From contig NZ_DAMBQK010000001.1 in NCBI RefSeq assembly GCF_032062175.1, positions 372,001-436,000 on the forward strand: 64,000 bases of DNA, given 5' to 3'. The DNA comes from Atlantibacter sp032062175 (GTDB taxonomy: Bacteria; Pseudomonadota; Gammaproteobacteria; Enterobacterales; Enterobacteriaceae). Every line of letters starts with the position of its first letter. Within the stretch, counting starts at the first letter, position 1. The position numbers and the translations under genes are program-made. The notes beneath the pieces were generated by a model. It was not told the DNA's origin and did not search any database. It saw nothing but the letters and a program-made list of their open reading frames with translations. Shown piece after piece: positions 35,537 to 45,159 of this stretch.

Positions 35537-37210
35537 ATGACTGAATCTTTTGCTCAACTCTTTGAAGAATCCCTGAAAGAAATCGAAACCCGCCCGGGTT
35601 CTATCGTTCGTGGTGTTGTTGTTGCTATCGACAAAGATATCGTACTGGTTGACGCCGGTCTGAAATCTGAGTCTGCCATTCCGGCTGAGCAGTTCAAAAA
35701 CGCCCAGGGCGAAATTGAAATCCAGGTTGGTGACGAAGTTGACGTTGCTCTGGATGCAGTAGAAGACGGTTTCGGTGAAACCCTGCTGTCTCGTGAGAAA
35801 GCGAAGCGTCACGAAGCATGGTTGATGCTGGAAAAAGCTTACGAAGAAGCTGCGACCGTTACTGGTGTTATCAATGGCAAAGTCAAGGGCGGCTTCACTG
35901 TTGAGCTGAACGGTATTCGTGCGTTCCTGCCAGGTTCTCTGGTTGACGTGCGTCCGGTTCGCGACACCCTGCACCTCGAAGGCAAAGAGCTTGAATTCAA
36001 AGTAATCAAGCTGGACCAGAAGCGTAACAACGTTGTTGTTTCTCGTCGTGCCGTTATCGAGTCTGAAAACAGCGCAGAACGCGATCAGCTGCTGGAAAAC
36101 CTGCAGGAAGGCATGGAAGTTAAAGGTATCGTTAAGAACCTCACTGACTACGGTGCATTCGTTGATCTGGGCGGCGTAGACGGCCTGCTGCACATCACTG
36201 ATATGGCGTGGAAACGCGTTAAGCATCCGAGCGAAATCGTGAACGTTGGCGACGAAATCACTGTTAAAGTGCTGAAGTTCGACCGCGAGCGTACGCGTGT
36301 TTCCCTGGGCCTGAAACAGCTGGGCGAAGATCCGTGGGTGGCTATCGCTAAACGTTACCCGGAAGGCACTCGTCTGACTGGCCGCGTGACCAACCTGACC
36401 GACTACGGCTGCTTCGTTGAAATCGAAGAAGGCGTTGAAGGTCTGGTGCACGTTTCCGAAATGGATTGGACCAACAAAAACATCCACCCGTCCAAAGTTG
36501 TTAACGTTGGCGACGTAGTGGAAGTGATGGTTCTGGATATTGACGAAGAACGTCGTCGTATCTCCCTGGGCCTGAAACAGTGCAAATCCAACCCGTGGCA
36601 GCTGTTTGCTGAGACCCACAACAAAGGCGACCGCGTTGAAGGTAAAATCAAGTCTATCACTGACTTTGGTATCTTCATCGGCCTGGACGGCGGCATCGAC
36701 GGCCTGGTTCACCTGTCTGACATCTCCTGGAACGTTGCAGGCGAAGAAGCAGTTCGTGAATACAAGAAAGGCGACGAAATCGCAGCGGTTGTTCTGCAGG
36801 TTGACGCAGAGCGTGAGCGTATCTCCCTGGGCGTTAAACAGCTCGCAGAAGATCCGTTCAACAACTACGTTGCTATGAACAAGAAAGGCGCTATCGTTAC
36901 TGGTAAAGTAACGGCAGTTGACGCGAAAGGTGCTACAGTTGAATTAGCAGACGGCGTTGAAGGCTACCTGCGCGCTTCTGAAGCTTCCCGTGACCGCGTT
37001 GAAGATGCCACTCTGGTTCTGAGCGTTGGCGACGATGTTGAAGCGAAATTCACCGGCGTTGATCGTAAAAACCGTGTTGTAAGCCTGTCTGTTCGTGCCA
37101 AAGACGAAGCTGACGAGAAAGATGCAATCGCAACTGTTAACAACAAACAGGAAGACGGCAACTTCTCCAGCGCTATGGCTGAAGCATTCAAAGCAGCTAA
37201 AGGCGAGTAA
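35537..37210 (+). CDS. rpsA: Ribosomal protein S1
   Basis: A 557-residue protein, same length as E. coli S1, made of six S1/OB repeats (four canonical repeats show the DYGAFVDLGG...GLLHITDM pattern). It recruits mRNA to the 30S subunit. Very strong codon bias. The leader contains no strong Shine-Dalgarno, in line with the known autogenous control of rpsA. Confidence 0.99.
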   Translation: MTESFAQLFEESLKEIETRPGSIVRGVVVAIDKDIVLVDAGLKSESAIPAEQFKNAQGEIEIQVGDEVDVALDAVEDGFGETLLSREKAKRHEAWLMLEKAYEEAATVTGVINGKVKGGFTVELNGIRAFLPGSLVDVRPVRDTLHLEGKELEFKVIKLDQKRNNVVVSRRAVIESENSAERDQLLENLQEGMEVKGIVKNLTDYGAFVDLGGVDGLLHITDMAWKRVKHPSEIVNVGDEITVKVLKFDRERTRVSLGLKQLGEDPWVAIAKRYPEGTRLTGRVTNLTDYGCFVEIEEGVEGLVHVSEMDWTNKNIHPSKVVNVGDVVEVMVLDIDEERRRISLGLKQCKSNPWQLFAETHNKGDRVEGKIKSITDFGIFIGLDGGIDGLVHLSDISWNVAGEEAVREYKKGDEIAAVVLQVDAERERISLGVKQLAEDPFNNYVAMNKKGAIVTGKVTAVDAKGATVELADGVEGYLRASEASRDRVEDATLVLSVGDDVEAKFTGVDRKNRVVSLSVRAKDEADEKDAIATVNNKQEDGNFSSAMAEAFKAAKGE

Positions 37211-37228
37211 TCGTCCGAGCGCTAAATC

Positions 37229-37252
37229 AGGGCGGCTGCGGCCGCCCTTGTT
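37229..37252 (+). terminator. rpsA terminator
   Basis: AGGGCGGC / GCCGCCCT stem with a TGCG loop and a short TTGTT tail, 18 bases after rpsA. Moderate strength by sequence. Confidence 0.65.
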
Positions 37253-37300
37253 CGATTGATAGCTGTAGGCAAATTTTCCTGAATGGAAACCGGAGGAATG

Positions 37301-37585
37301 ATGACCAAGTCAGAATTAATTGAAAGACTTGCAACCCAGCAATCTCATATTCCCGCGAAAGCGGTGGAAGATGCAGTAAAAGAGATGCTGGAGCATATGG
37401 CCACGACTCTCGCCCAGGGCGAGCGTATTGAAATCCGGGGTTTTGGCAGTTTCTCCTTACACTATCGCGCTCCGCGCACTGGCCGTAACCCGAAAACGGG
37501 CGATAAAGTGGATCTGGAAGGCAAATACGTTCCGCACTTTAAGCCGGGTAAAGAGTTACGCGACCGCGCCAATATCTATGGTTAA
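37301..37585 (+). CDS. ihfB: Integration host factor subunit beta
   Basis: A 94-residue HU-family DNA-bending protein that pairs with IhfA. The beta-arm segment RAPRTGRNPKTGD with its intercalating proline and the RGFGSF core are intact. The second of two consecutive ATGs (37301) gives the family start MTKSELIERL, behind GGAGG; the in-frame ATG at 37283 is an alternative with no clear site. Confidence 0.98.
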   Translation: MTKSELIERLATQQSHIPAKAVEDAVKEMLEHMATTLAQGERIEIRGFGSFSLHYRAPRTGRNPKTGDKVDLEGKYVPHFKPGKELRDRANIYG

Positions 37586-37605
37586 GCTTGTTTGAGCTTG
37601 CCCTG

Positions 37606-37636
37606 AAGACGACATCTACGGATGTCGTTTTTTTTT
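37606..37636 (+). terminator. ihfB terminator
   Basis: ACGACATC / GATGTCGT stem with TACG tetraloop and T9-10 tract, 23 bases past ihfB. Strong intrinsic terminator. Confidence 0.92.
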
Positions 37637-37785
37637 GCCCTTCATAAACGTTACGGTTTAACTCGCAAGATATCTGCGCGTTGCAGCAACACCACAACAT
37701 TCTATGAACACAGCGCGTAACGCTGTGATTCCTGGCTCGCGCTCCTGTTTATTCCCGGCATACTGCGGCAAGACAGGAGGCCTGC

Positions 37786-40047
37786 ATGCCGCTCATTACC
37801 CTTTGCTATTGCCTGATTTTAGGGACAATGCCGCTACTCTGGCTGCCTCAGTTACCGTCACTGGAACTGCTGGCAGTGATAAATGCGGCTGCGATGCTGC
37901 TACTTTTAGCACCGGGAAAAGCCGCGCGTACGCTGGCGCTGACGCTGCTCTTTTTCTGTTGGGCCTCTTTGGCGGCATGGCAAACCCTGACGCCACTGTC
38001 GCTCACCACGCGCAATCAGCATGTGACGGCGACGATTCTGCAAACCGATGGTGGCACCCGGCATCTGGCGCGAATCACCCATATTGAGGGTAAATGGCTG
38101 CTTCCGGCCATCACGGTAGATTTGCCCGGCGGCTATCTTGCAGAAAAAGTGTGTGCTGGCCAGCGCTGGAACCTTGTGGTGCGCCTGAAGCCCATCCACG
38201 GGCAGCTTAATGATGGTGGATTTGACAACCAGCGCTACGCCTTGTCACAGCGGCGTATCGTAACGGGCCGGATAATCTCCTCCCGACCGCTCGACAGCCA
38301 ATGCAGCTGGCGCGCAGGTTTTATGGCGTCGGTTAGCCAGTCGCTTGCGCACCGGCCCTGGCGCGAGGTCATCATGGCATTGGGCTTCGGCGAACGGCTG
38401 GCGGTAAGCGATGAAATAAAAAACCTGATGCGTGAAACCGGAACATCCCATTTAATGGCGATTTCTGGGCTGCATATTGGCCTCGCCGGATTAATGGGTT
38501 GGGGGATAGCACGTTTTATGCAATTTGCCTTTCCGGCCAGATTCATCCACCACGCTTTCCCCTTACTCATCAGTTTAGCAACCAGCGGCGCCTATACAGG
38601 ATTGAGCGGGGCTAACCCGCCTGCGATCAGAACCTTTGTCGCCATGCTGATTTGGGGCGCGCTCAGACTGAGCGGGCGCAATGGGCAGCCTTTGCACGTA
38701 TGGCTGTGCTGCGTCGCTGGCATCATGTTTATCGATCCCTTAACCGTGCTGTCAGAAAGCTTCTGGCTTTCGGTTCTGGCAGTAGGCGCGTTGCTGTTCT
38801 GGTTTCAATGGATGCCCTTCATTCCGCTGGGATCGCCGCGCATCGTCAAACCTGTGCTGGCGCTATTGCACCTCCAGGCTGGCATGGCATTACTGCTATT
38901 GCCGCTACAGGTCATGCTGTTTCATGGCATCAGCCTGACGTCAGTCGTCGCCAATTTATTTGCCGTACCGGTGGTGACCTTTGTGACCGTGCCACTGATC
39001 CTGCTGGCGATGATGACAAATCGCGTGGGGATGGGTGCAGCGGAGCATGTTCTTGAATACATCGCGGACCGTTCGCTGGCCGGAGTTTTTTATGGATTAC
39101 AGGCGCTGCCGCCCGGCTGGCTGGATGTCGACAGGCGTTTTCTCTGGCTGGCGTTTAGCCCCTGGTTGCTAATTGTTCTCTGGCGGCTACGCTTTCTGTG
39201 GTACACGCCATTGTTGCCCGGCATTGTGGTGCTACTGTTGAGCGGGCCGCTGATCCGCCAGCGTCACGATAATGGTTGGGCCGTTCATATGCTGGATATT
39301 GGGCATGGCTTAGCGATCGTGATCGAGCGTAATGGTCGCGCCATGCTCTACGATACTGGCAACGCCTGGCCGGGCGGGGACAGCGCGCGACAAACGATTA
39401 TCCCCTGGCTGCGCTGGCATCACCTGACACCCGATGGCGTTATCGTAAGCCACGAGCATCTCGATCATCGGGGCGGCCTGAACAGTTTGATTAAGACATG
39501 GCCGTCGCTACCCGTGATCAGTTCGCTGGGTTGGGCAGGGCATCAATCCTGCCTGCGCGGCAAGCGCTGGCGCTGGCAGGGGCTGGTGTTCACAGTGCAC
39601 TGGCCACTGAAGCTCAGCGCGAATACCGGGAACAACGCCTCGTGCGTGGTTAAAGTCAGCGATGGCGAGCAGAGCATCTTATTGACCGGGGATATTGAAG
39701 CTGACGCCGAACGGTTGATGGTAAAGCACCACTGGCGCGAACTGCAGGCTTCAGTGCTGCAAGTGCCGCACCACGGCAGCAAAACATCATCCAGCGTTCT
39801 CCTGTTGAGGACGGTAGCAGGGCAGGCTGCGCTGGCCTCCGTGGCCCGCTACAACGCGTGGCGATTGCCGTCTCGCCCGGTAGTAGCGCGCTATAAGCAC
39901 TATGACTATCAATGGCAGGATACCGCGCATGCGGGGCAAGTTACGGTGAATTTTTCGCCAAAATCTATGATTATCACACGCTTCCGCCAGCAACTTTCGC
40001 CTCGCTGGTATCATCAGTGGTTTGGCGTAGATAAGGATAACGGGTAG
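37786..40047 (+). CDS. ycaI: YcaI, ComEC/Rec2-family DNA channel protein
   Basis: A 753-residue inner-membrane protein, close to E. coli YcaI (754). N-terminal DUF4131-like region, a central competence domain with many hydrophobic helices (about 210-500), and a C-terminal metallo-beta-lactamase-like domain with HEHLDHRGG and VPHHGS motifs. ComEC moves single-stranded DNA across the inner membrane in competent bacteria; the role in enterobacteria is less clear. AGGAGG precedes the ATG. msbA follows after 36 bases. Confidence 0.95.
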   Translation: MPLITLCYCLILGTMPLLWLPQLPSLELLAVINAAAMLLLLAPGKAARTLALTLLFFCWASLAAWQTLTPLSLTTRNQHVTATILQTDGGTRHLARITHIEGKWLLPAITVDLPGGYLAEKVCAGQRWNLVVRLKPIHGQLNDGGFDNQRYALSQRRIVTGRIISSRPLDSQCSWRAGFMASVSQSLAHRPWREVIMALGFGERLAVSDEIKNLMRETGTSHLMAISGLHIGLAGLMGWGIARFMQFAFPARFIHHAFPLLISLATSGAYTGLSGANPPAIRTFVAMLIWGALRLSGRNGQPLHVWLCCVAGIMFIDPLTVLSESFWLSVLAVGALLFWFQWMPFIPLGSPRIVKPVLALLHLQAGMALLLLPLQVMLFHGISLTSVVANLFAVPVVTFVTVPLILLAMMTNRVGMGAAEHVLEYIADRSLAGVFYGLQALPPGWLDVDRRFLWLAFSPWLLIVLWRLRFLWYTPLLPGIVVLLLSGPLIRQRHDNGWAVHMLDIGHGLAIVIERNGRAMLYDTGNAWPGGDSARQTIIPWLRWHHLTPDGVIVSHEHLDHRGGLNSLIKTWPSLPVISSLGWAGHQSCLRGKRWRWQGLVFTVHWPLKLSANTGNNASCVVKVSDGEQSILLTGDIEADAERLMVKHHWRELQASVLQVPHHGSKTSSSVLLLRTVAGQAALASVARYNAWRLPSRPVVARYKHYDYQWQDTAHAGQVTVNFSPKSMIITRFRQQLSPRWYHQWFGVDKDNG

Positions 40048-40083
40048 AATATGCGGCTATTTCAACGAAAGCTGGTTTTTTGA

Positions 40084-41832
40084 ATGCATACCGACAAAGA
40101 TCTTTCGACGTGGCAAACCTTTCGCCGCCTCTGGCCAATGATTGCCCCTTTCAAACCAGGCCTCATTGTTGCTGCGATAGCGTTAATTCTCAACGCAGCC
40201 AGCGATACCTATATGTTATCGCTGCTTAAACCATTACTGGACGATGGTTTTGGTAAGACGGATCGCTCTGTACTGCTCTGGATGCCTTTAGTCGTCATTG
40301 GATTAATGGTCCTGCGCGGCATCACCAGTTACATTTCAAGTTACTGTATTTCATGGGTTTCCGGTAAGGTCGTCATGACTATGCGCCGCCGCCTGTTTAA
40401 CCATATGATGGGGATGCCGGTCGCATTCTTTGATAAACAGTCCACCGGTACACTACTTTCACGTATTACCTATGATTCTGAACAGGTTGCCTCATCCTCT
40501 TCTGGCGCGCTGATCACCGTCGTGCGTGAAGGCGCATCGATTATCGGCCTGTTTATCATGATGTTTTATTACAGCTGGCAGTTGTCGATCATTCTGATCG
40601 TGCTCGCGCCCATCGTGTCCATTGCCATTCGCGTGGTTTCAAAACGTTTTCGCAATATCAGCAAAAACATGCAGAACACCATGGGGCAGGTGACTACCAG
40701 CGCGGAACAGATGCTCAAAGGGCATAAAGAGGTGCTGATGTTTGGCGGCCAGCAGGTAGAAACCGATCGGTTTGACAAAGTGAGCAATAAAATGCGCCGC
40801 CAGGGGATGCGTATGGTTTCCGCCTCCTCCATCTCCGATCCGATTATCCAACTGATTGCCTCCCTGGCCCTGGCTTTCGTACTGTACGCCGCCAGCTTCC
40901 CCAGCGTGATGGAAACCCTCACTGCCGGGACCATTACCGTGGTGTTCTCGGCGATGATCGCCCTGATGCGCCCGCTGAAATCCCTGACCAACGTTAACGC
41001 CCAGTTTCAGCGCGGTATGGCGGCCTGCCAGACCCTGTTCAGCATTCTGGACAGCGAGCAGGAAAAAGATGACGGTACGCGGGTTATCGAACGCGCCACG
41101 GGCGATATTGAGTTCCGTAATGTCACCTTTACCTATCCAGGCAGAGACACTCCGGCACTGCGCAACATTAATCTGCGCATTCCGGCGGGTAAGACCGTCG
41201 CTCTGGTTGGGCGCTCAGGCTCGGGTAAATCGACCATCGCTGGTTTGATCACCCGCTTTTACGATATTGATGAAGGCGAAATCCTGATGGACGGCCATGA
41301 CCTGAGGGAATATACCCTGACGTCATTACGTAACCAGGTGGCGTTGGTATCCCAGAACGTGCATCTGTTTAACGACACCGTCGCCAATAACATTGCTTAC
41401 GCCCGTACCGAAGAGTACAGCCGCGAAGAAATTGAGAAGGCCGCGAAAATGGCCTATGCCACCGACTTTATCAATAAGATGGATAACGGCTTCGACACCA
41501 TCATCGGTGAAAACGGGGTGATGCTCTCCGGCGGTCAACGCCAGCGTATCGCCATTGCCCGTGCGTTGCTGCGCGATAGCCCGATCCTCATCCTGGATGA
41601 GGCGACGTCGGCGCTGGATACCGAATCTGAACGTGCTATCCAGGCGGCGCTGGATGAACTGCAGAAAAACCGCACGTCGCTGGTGATTGCCCACCGCCTG
41701 TCGACCATTGAGAAAGCCGATGAAATCGTGGTGATTGAAGATGGTCGCATCGTGGAGCGTGGCACCCATGACGAACTGTTAAATGAGCGCGGCGTGTACG
41801 CCCAGCTTCATAAAATGCAGTTTGGCGCATGA
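40084..41832 (+). CDS. msbA: MsbA, lipid A-core flippase
   Basis: A 582-residue homodimeric ABC exporter, same length as E. coli MsbA. Six membrane helices in about residues 20-310, then the ATPase domain with Walker A GRSGSGKST, signature LSGGQRQR and Walker B ILILDEATSALD. It flips core-lipid A across the inner membrane. Its TGA overlaps the lpxK ATG. Confidence 0.99.
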   Translation: MHTDKDLSTWQTFRRLWPMIAPFKPGLIVAAIALILNAASDTYMLSLLKPLLDDGFGKTDRSVLLWMPLVVIGLMVLRGITSYISSYCISWVSGKVVMTMRRRLFNHMMGMPVAFFDKQSTGTLLSRITYDSEQVASSSSGALITVVREGASIIGLFIMMFYYSWQLSIILIVLAPIVSIAIRVVSKRFRNISKNMQNTMGQVTTSAEQMLKGHKEVLMFGGQQVETDRFDKVSNKMRRQGMRMVSASSISDPIIQLIASLALAFVLYAASFPSVMETLTAGTITVVFSAMIALMRPLKSLTNVNAQFQRGMAACQTLFSILDSEQEKDDGTRVIERATGDIEFRNVTFTYPGRDTPALRNINLRIPAGKTVALVGRSGSGKSTIAGLITRFYDIDEGEILMDGHDLREYTLTSLRNQVALVSQNVHLFNDTVANNIAYARTEEYSREEIEKAAKMAYATDFINKMDNGFDTIIGENGVMLSGGQRQRIAIARALLRDSPILILDEATSALDTESERAIQAALDELQKNRTSLVIAHRLSTIEKADEIVVIEDGRIVERGTHDELLNERGVYAQLHKMQFGA

Positions 41833-42806
41833 TTGAAAAAATCTGGTCGGGGCAATCCCGCCTGTGGTTTCTGCTGTTGCCGCTCGCCGGGCTTTATGGC
41901 CTGGTGAGCGCCCTTATCCGGCTAAGCTACCGCGCAGGGTGGCGTAAAGCCTGGCGCGCGCCTGTCCCGGTGGTCGTGGTGGGTAATCTGACCGCGGGCG
42001 GCAACGGTAAAACTCCGGTGGTGGTTTGGCTGGTGGAGCAGTTGCAGCAGCGCGGCATCCGGGTTGGCGTGGTTTCACGCGGCTACGGCGGCAAAGCCGA
42101 ACGCTATCCGCTGGTCCTTGATGCGCAAACCTCCAGCGAACAGGCCGGAGATGAGCCGGTGCTGATTTACCAGCGTACCGGCGCTGCTGTGGCGGTCTCA
42201 CCGGTACGCAGCGAGGCGGTGCAGGCCCTGCTTGAACATAATCCGCCGCAAATTATCATCACCGACGACGGGCTACAGCATTATGCGCTGGCGCGTGACA
42301 GGGAGATCGTCGTAGTGGACGGCGTACGGCGTTTCGGCAACGGCTGGTGGTTGCCCGCGGGCCCGATGCGTGAACGTGAAGGCCGGTTGCGTGAAGTAGA
42401 TGCAGTCATCACCAATGGCGGTACGCCAAAAGCGGGTGAGATCGCGATGCGGCTGGTGCCAACCCAGGCCGTTAATCTGCTAACCGGAGAAAAGCGTGAT
42501 GCCGCATCGTTCACGGGCGTAGTTGCAATGGCGGGGATTGGTCATCCGCCGCGCTTTTTCGCCACGCTGGAAAGTTTAGGTGTAACGCCCGTTAAGACGC
42601 TGAGCCTGGCGGATCACCAGGCGCTGACGCAAGCGCAGGTCTCCGCCTTCGCTCGTCCTGACCAGGTATTAATGATGACCGAAAAAGACGCAGTGAAATG
42701 CCGGCCCTTCGCGCAACAAAACTGGTGGTATTTGCCGGTAGAGGCGCAGCTTGCATCCCCGGCGGCAGACAAACTTCTTCTGGATATCCTCTCCCTGGTG
42801 CGCTAA
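41829..42806 (+). CDS. lpxK: Tetraacyldisaccharide 4'-kinase LpxK
   Basis: A 325-residue inner-membrane-associated kinase (328 in E. coli) that adds the 4'-phosphate to lipid A precursor. The P-loop GNLTAGGNGKTP (about 48-60) and DDGLQH motif are intact. The start overlaps the msbA stop by four bases (ATGA), a conserved coupling. Confidence 0.98.
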   Translation: MIEKIWSGQSRLWFLLLPLAGLYGLVSALIRLSYRAGWRKAWRAPVPVVVVGNLTAGGNGKTPVVVWLVEQLQQRGIRVGVVSRGYGGKAERYPLVLDAQTSSEQAGDEPVLIYQRTGAAVAVSPVRSEAVQALLEHNPPQIIITDDGLQHYALARDREIVVVDGVRRFGNGWWLPAGPMREREGRLREVDAVITNGGTPKAGEIAMRLVPTQAVNLLTGEKRDAASFTGVVAMAGIGHPPRFFATLESLGVTPVKTLSLADHQALTQAQVSAFARPDQVLMMTEKDAVKCRPFAQQNWWYLPVEAQLASPAADKLLLDILSLVR

Positions 42807-42835
42807 ACAGCCGCTGGGCCGAACAAGGATGCACC

Positions 42836-44059
42836 ATGGCTGAACCTTTACTCACTCTTCAAACCGCACGCAATCTGCATCTTGCCGCCCAGGGCCTACT
42901 GCGCAAACCGCGCCGCCGCGCCCGTCCGGCGGATATCCTTGCCGCCATCACCCAAATGTCATTACTGCAAATCGACACCATTAATGTGGTGGCGCGCAGC
43001 CCTTATCTGGTACTGTTCAGCCGCCTGGGGCAATACCCGATGGCCTGGCTTGACGATGCGCTGGCGCGGGGAGATCTCATGGAGTACTGGGCGCATGAGG
43101 CCTGTTTTCTTCCGCGCAGCGACTTTGAACTGGTTCGTCACCAAATGCTCCAGCCAGAAAACATGGGCTGGAAATACCGCGCGGAATGGATGGCGGAACA
43201 TGCCGGTGATATCGCCGAATTGCTCGACTGGATTGCCCAGAACGGGCCGGTACGCTCGGCGGATTTTGAACATCCGCGTCCTGGGCAACGCGGCTGGTGG
43301 GACTGGAAACCGCATAAGCGCCATCTTGAAGGCCTGTTCAGCGCCGGAAAAGTGATGGTGGTCGAGCGCAGGAATTTTCAGCGCGTTTATGATCTCACTA
43401 CCCGCGTCATGCCGCACTGGGACGACGAAAAACACCTTTTACCGCAGGAACTCGCGCAGGCCCGCATGCTGGAAAACAGCGCCCGTAGCCTGGGGATATT
43501 TAAAAGTGCCTGGCTTGCTGACTATTACCGCCTGAAAAAGGTGCCGCTGACGGAGCACATAGCGCGCTGGCAGGCGCAAGGCAGTGTGGTTAGCGTTGAG
43601 GTGGAGTCCCTGGGGCAGATGTGGCTGCATCAGGATCTCTTGCCGTTACTGGCGAGCGGGAAAAACCTGCGTGCTACGCACAGCGCGGTGCTCTCGCCTT
43701 TTGATCCGGTCGTCTGGGACCGCCGCCGCGCCGAACAGCTGTTTAATTTTAGTTACCGGCTGGAGTGTTATACCCCGGCGGAAAAACGGCAGTACGGCTA
43801 TTTTACGTTGCCGTTACTGCACTGCGGCCAGCTTGTTGGGCGGATGGATGCCAAAATGCACCGTAAAACGGGCGAGCTGGCGATTATCGCTCTGTATCTG
43901 GAACCTGACGTTGTGGTCAATGCGCAACGGGTAAGCGGTTTACAGACTGCCATCACTGAATTTGCCCGCTGGCAGGGCGCAACAAGGGTTACGCTGGCCA
44001 GCCAGCCTTCGTCATTACAGGCTGTATGGGGCAGCGTCTGGGAAATCCAACAACCCTGA
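42836..44059 (+). CDS. ycaQ: YcaQ, DNA glycosylase for interstrand crosslinks (winged-helix family)
   Basis: A 407-residue protein (410 in E. coli) of the HTH_42/AlkZ family. E. coli YcaQ unhooks interstrand crosslinks and other bulky N7-guanine adducts. The catalytic QxD motif is present as Q45-I-D47 (LLQIDTINVV), and the SPFDPVVWDR segment is conserved. The start at 42836 gives the family N-terminus with the conserved ARNLHLAAQGLL; longer frames overlap lpxK. Sequence is moderately diverged from E. coli, especially in the last 40 residues. Confidence 0.94.
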   Translation: MAEPLLTLQTARNLHLAAQGLLRKPRRRARPADILAAITQMSLLQIDTINVVARSPYLVLFSRLGQYPMAWLDDALARGDLMEYWAHEACFLPRSDFELVRHQMLQPENMGWKYRAEWMAEHAGDIAELLDWIAQNGPVRSADFEHPRPGQRGWWDWKPHKRHLEGLFSAGKVMVVERRNFQRVYDLTTRVMPHWDDEKHLLPQELAQARMLENSARSLGIFKSAWLADYYRLKKVPLTEHIARWQAQGSVVSVEVESLGQMWLHQDLLPLLASGKNLRATHSAVLSPFDPVVWDRRRAEQLFNFSYRLECYTPAEKRQYGYFTLPLLHCGQLVGRMDAKMHRKTGELAIIALYLEPDVVVNAQRVSGLQTAITEFARWQGATRVTLASQPSSLQAVWGSVWEIQQP

Positions 44060-44106
44060 ACCAGGGCTGTGGTATTCTCTGGGCATCACATCCATCAGGA
44101 GGAAAC

Positions 44107-44289
44107 ATGGATCATCGTTTGCTTGAAATCATTGCTTGCCCGGTCTGCAACGGCAAGTTGTATTACAGCCAGGATAAGCAGGAGCTTATCTGCAAAGTGG
44201 ACAATATGGCCTTCCCGTTTAAAGAGGGTATTCCCGTATTGCTGGAAACCGAAGCCCGCACCCTGGATCCGGAAGAGAGTTTTTCATGA
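44107..44289 (+). CDS. ycaR: YcaR, UPF0434/Trm112-like small zinc-ribbon-type protein
   Basis: A 60-residue protein, same length as E. coli YcaR, with CPVC near the N-terminus and the usual EGIPVLLETEAR tail. Only one cysteine pair plus a single later Cys is present, as typical of the enterobacterial form. AGGAGG at the right spacing sets the start. Its stop overlaps the kdsB ATG by four bases. Confidence 0.93.
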   Translation: MDHRLLEIIACPVCNGKLYYSQDKQELICKVDNMAFPFKEGIPVLLETEARTLDPEESFS

Positions 44290-45032
44290 GTTTTGTGACT
44301 ATTATTCCCGCCCGCTTCGCATCAACGCGTCTTCCGGGCAAACCGCTGGTAGACATTAACGGCAAGCCGATGATTGTGCACGTGCTCGAGCGCGCCCGGG
44401 AATCCGGCGCTGACCGCGTGATCGTCGCCACTGATGTGGTTGAGGTGGCCGATGCCGTTCGCGCTGTGGGCGGCGAAGTCTGTATGACGCGCGCCGATCA
44501 CGAATCAGGCACTGAACGCCTGGCGGAAGTTGTCGAGAAGCTGGGTTTTTCCGATGACACCATCATTGTTAACGTGCAGGGCGATGAGCCAATGATCCCG
44601 CCCGCGATTATTCGTCAGGTTGCAGAAAACCTGGCGCAATGCGATGCAGGCATGGCGACCCTGGCAGTGCCGATCCACTGCGCGGAAGAGGCGTTCAACC
44701 CGAATGCCGTTAAAGTGGTAATGGATAAAAATGGTTTCGCGCTCTATTTTTCTCGCGCCACCATTCCCTGGGATCGCGACCGCTTCGCTGAATCTCATGA
44801 TGTCATTGCCGGGCATTTCCTGCGCCATATCGGCATCTATGGCTATCGCGCCGGATTCATTCGCCGCTACGTGACTTGGGCACCGAGCGAGCTGGAACAT
44901 ATTGAAAAACTGGAGCAACTGCGTGTGCTCTGGAACGGTGAAAAAATTCACGTTGCGGTGGCGCATGAGGTGCCGGGTACCGGCGTCGATACCCCCGCCG
45001 ATCTCGAAAGAGTTCGGGCAGAAATGCGCTAA
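44286..45032 (+). CDS. kdsB: CMP-KDO synthetase
   Basis: A 248-residue cytidylyltransferase, same length as E. coli KdsB, activating 3-deoxy-D-manno-octulosonate for lipopolysaccharide core synthesis. N-terminal PARFASTRLPGKPL nucleotide loop and VQGDEPMI motif are intact. It ends the lpxK-ycaQ-ycaR-kdsB run. Confidence 0.98.
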   Translation: MSFVTIIPARFASTRLPGKPLVDINGKPMIVHVLERARESGADRVIVATDVVEVADAVRAVGGEVCMTRADHESGTERLAEVVEKLGFSDDTIIVNVQGDEPMIPPAIIRQVAENLAQCDAGMATLAVPIHCAEEAFNPNAVKVVMDKNGFALYFSRATIPWDRDRFAESHDVIAGHFLRHIGIYGYRAGFIRRYVTWAPSELEHIEKLEQLRVLWNGEKIHVAVAHEVPGTGVDTPADLERVRAEMR

Positions 45033-45045
45033 ACCGACAATTTTG

Positions 45046-45070
45046 AAAACCGGCCACTGGCCGGTTTTTT
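45046..45070 (+). terminator. kdsB terminator
   Basis: AAAACCGGCC / GGCCGGTTTT stem of 10 bp with ACT loop and T6 tract, 13 bases past kdsB. Confidence 0.92.
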
Positions 45071-45159
45071 CTTTCTGGCAGCTTATTGATCTCGTCTGAT
45101 GACATCTGCGTAAAGGACGCCCATTATTAAACCAGTATGGTTATTAAGGGTAAAAGCGA

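Noticed and set aside
35531..36712. 393-codon open frame on the minus strand opposite rpsA
   Set aside because: Antisense shadow of the repeated S1 domains with biased codons; no recognisable protein.
37786..40047. ComEC homologue as evidence of an acquired competence system
   Set aside because: It is the core gene ycaI at its conserved place upstream of msbA; no other competence genes are present in the window.
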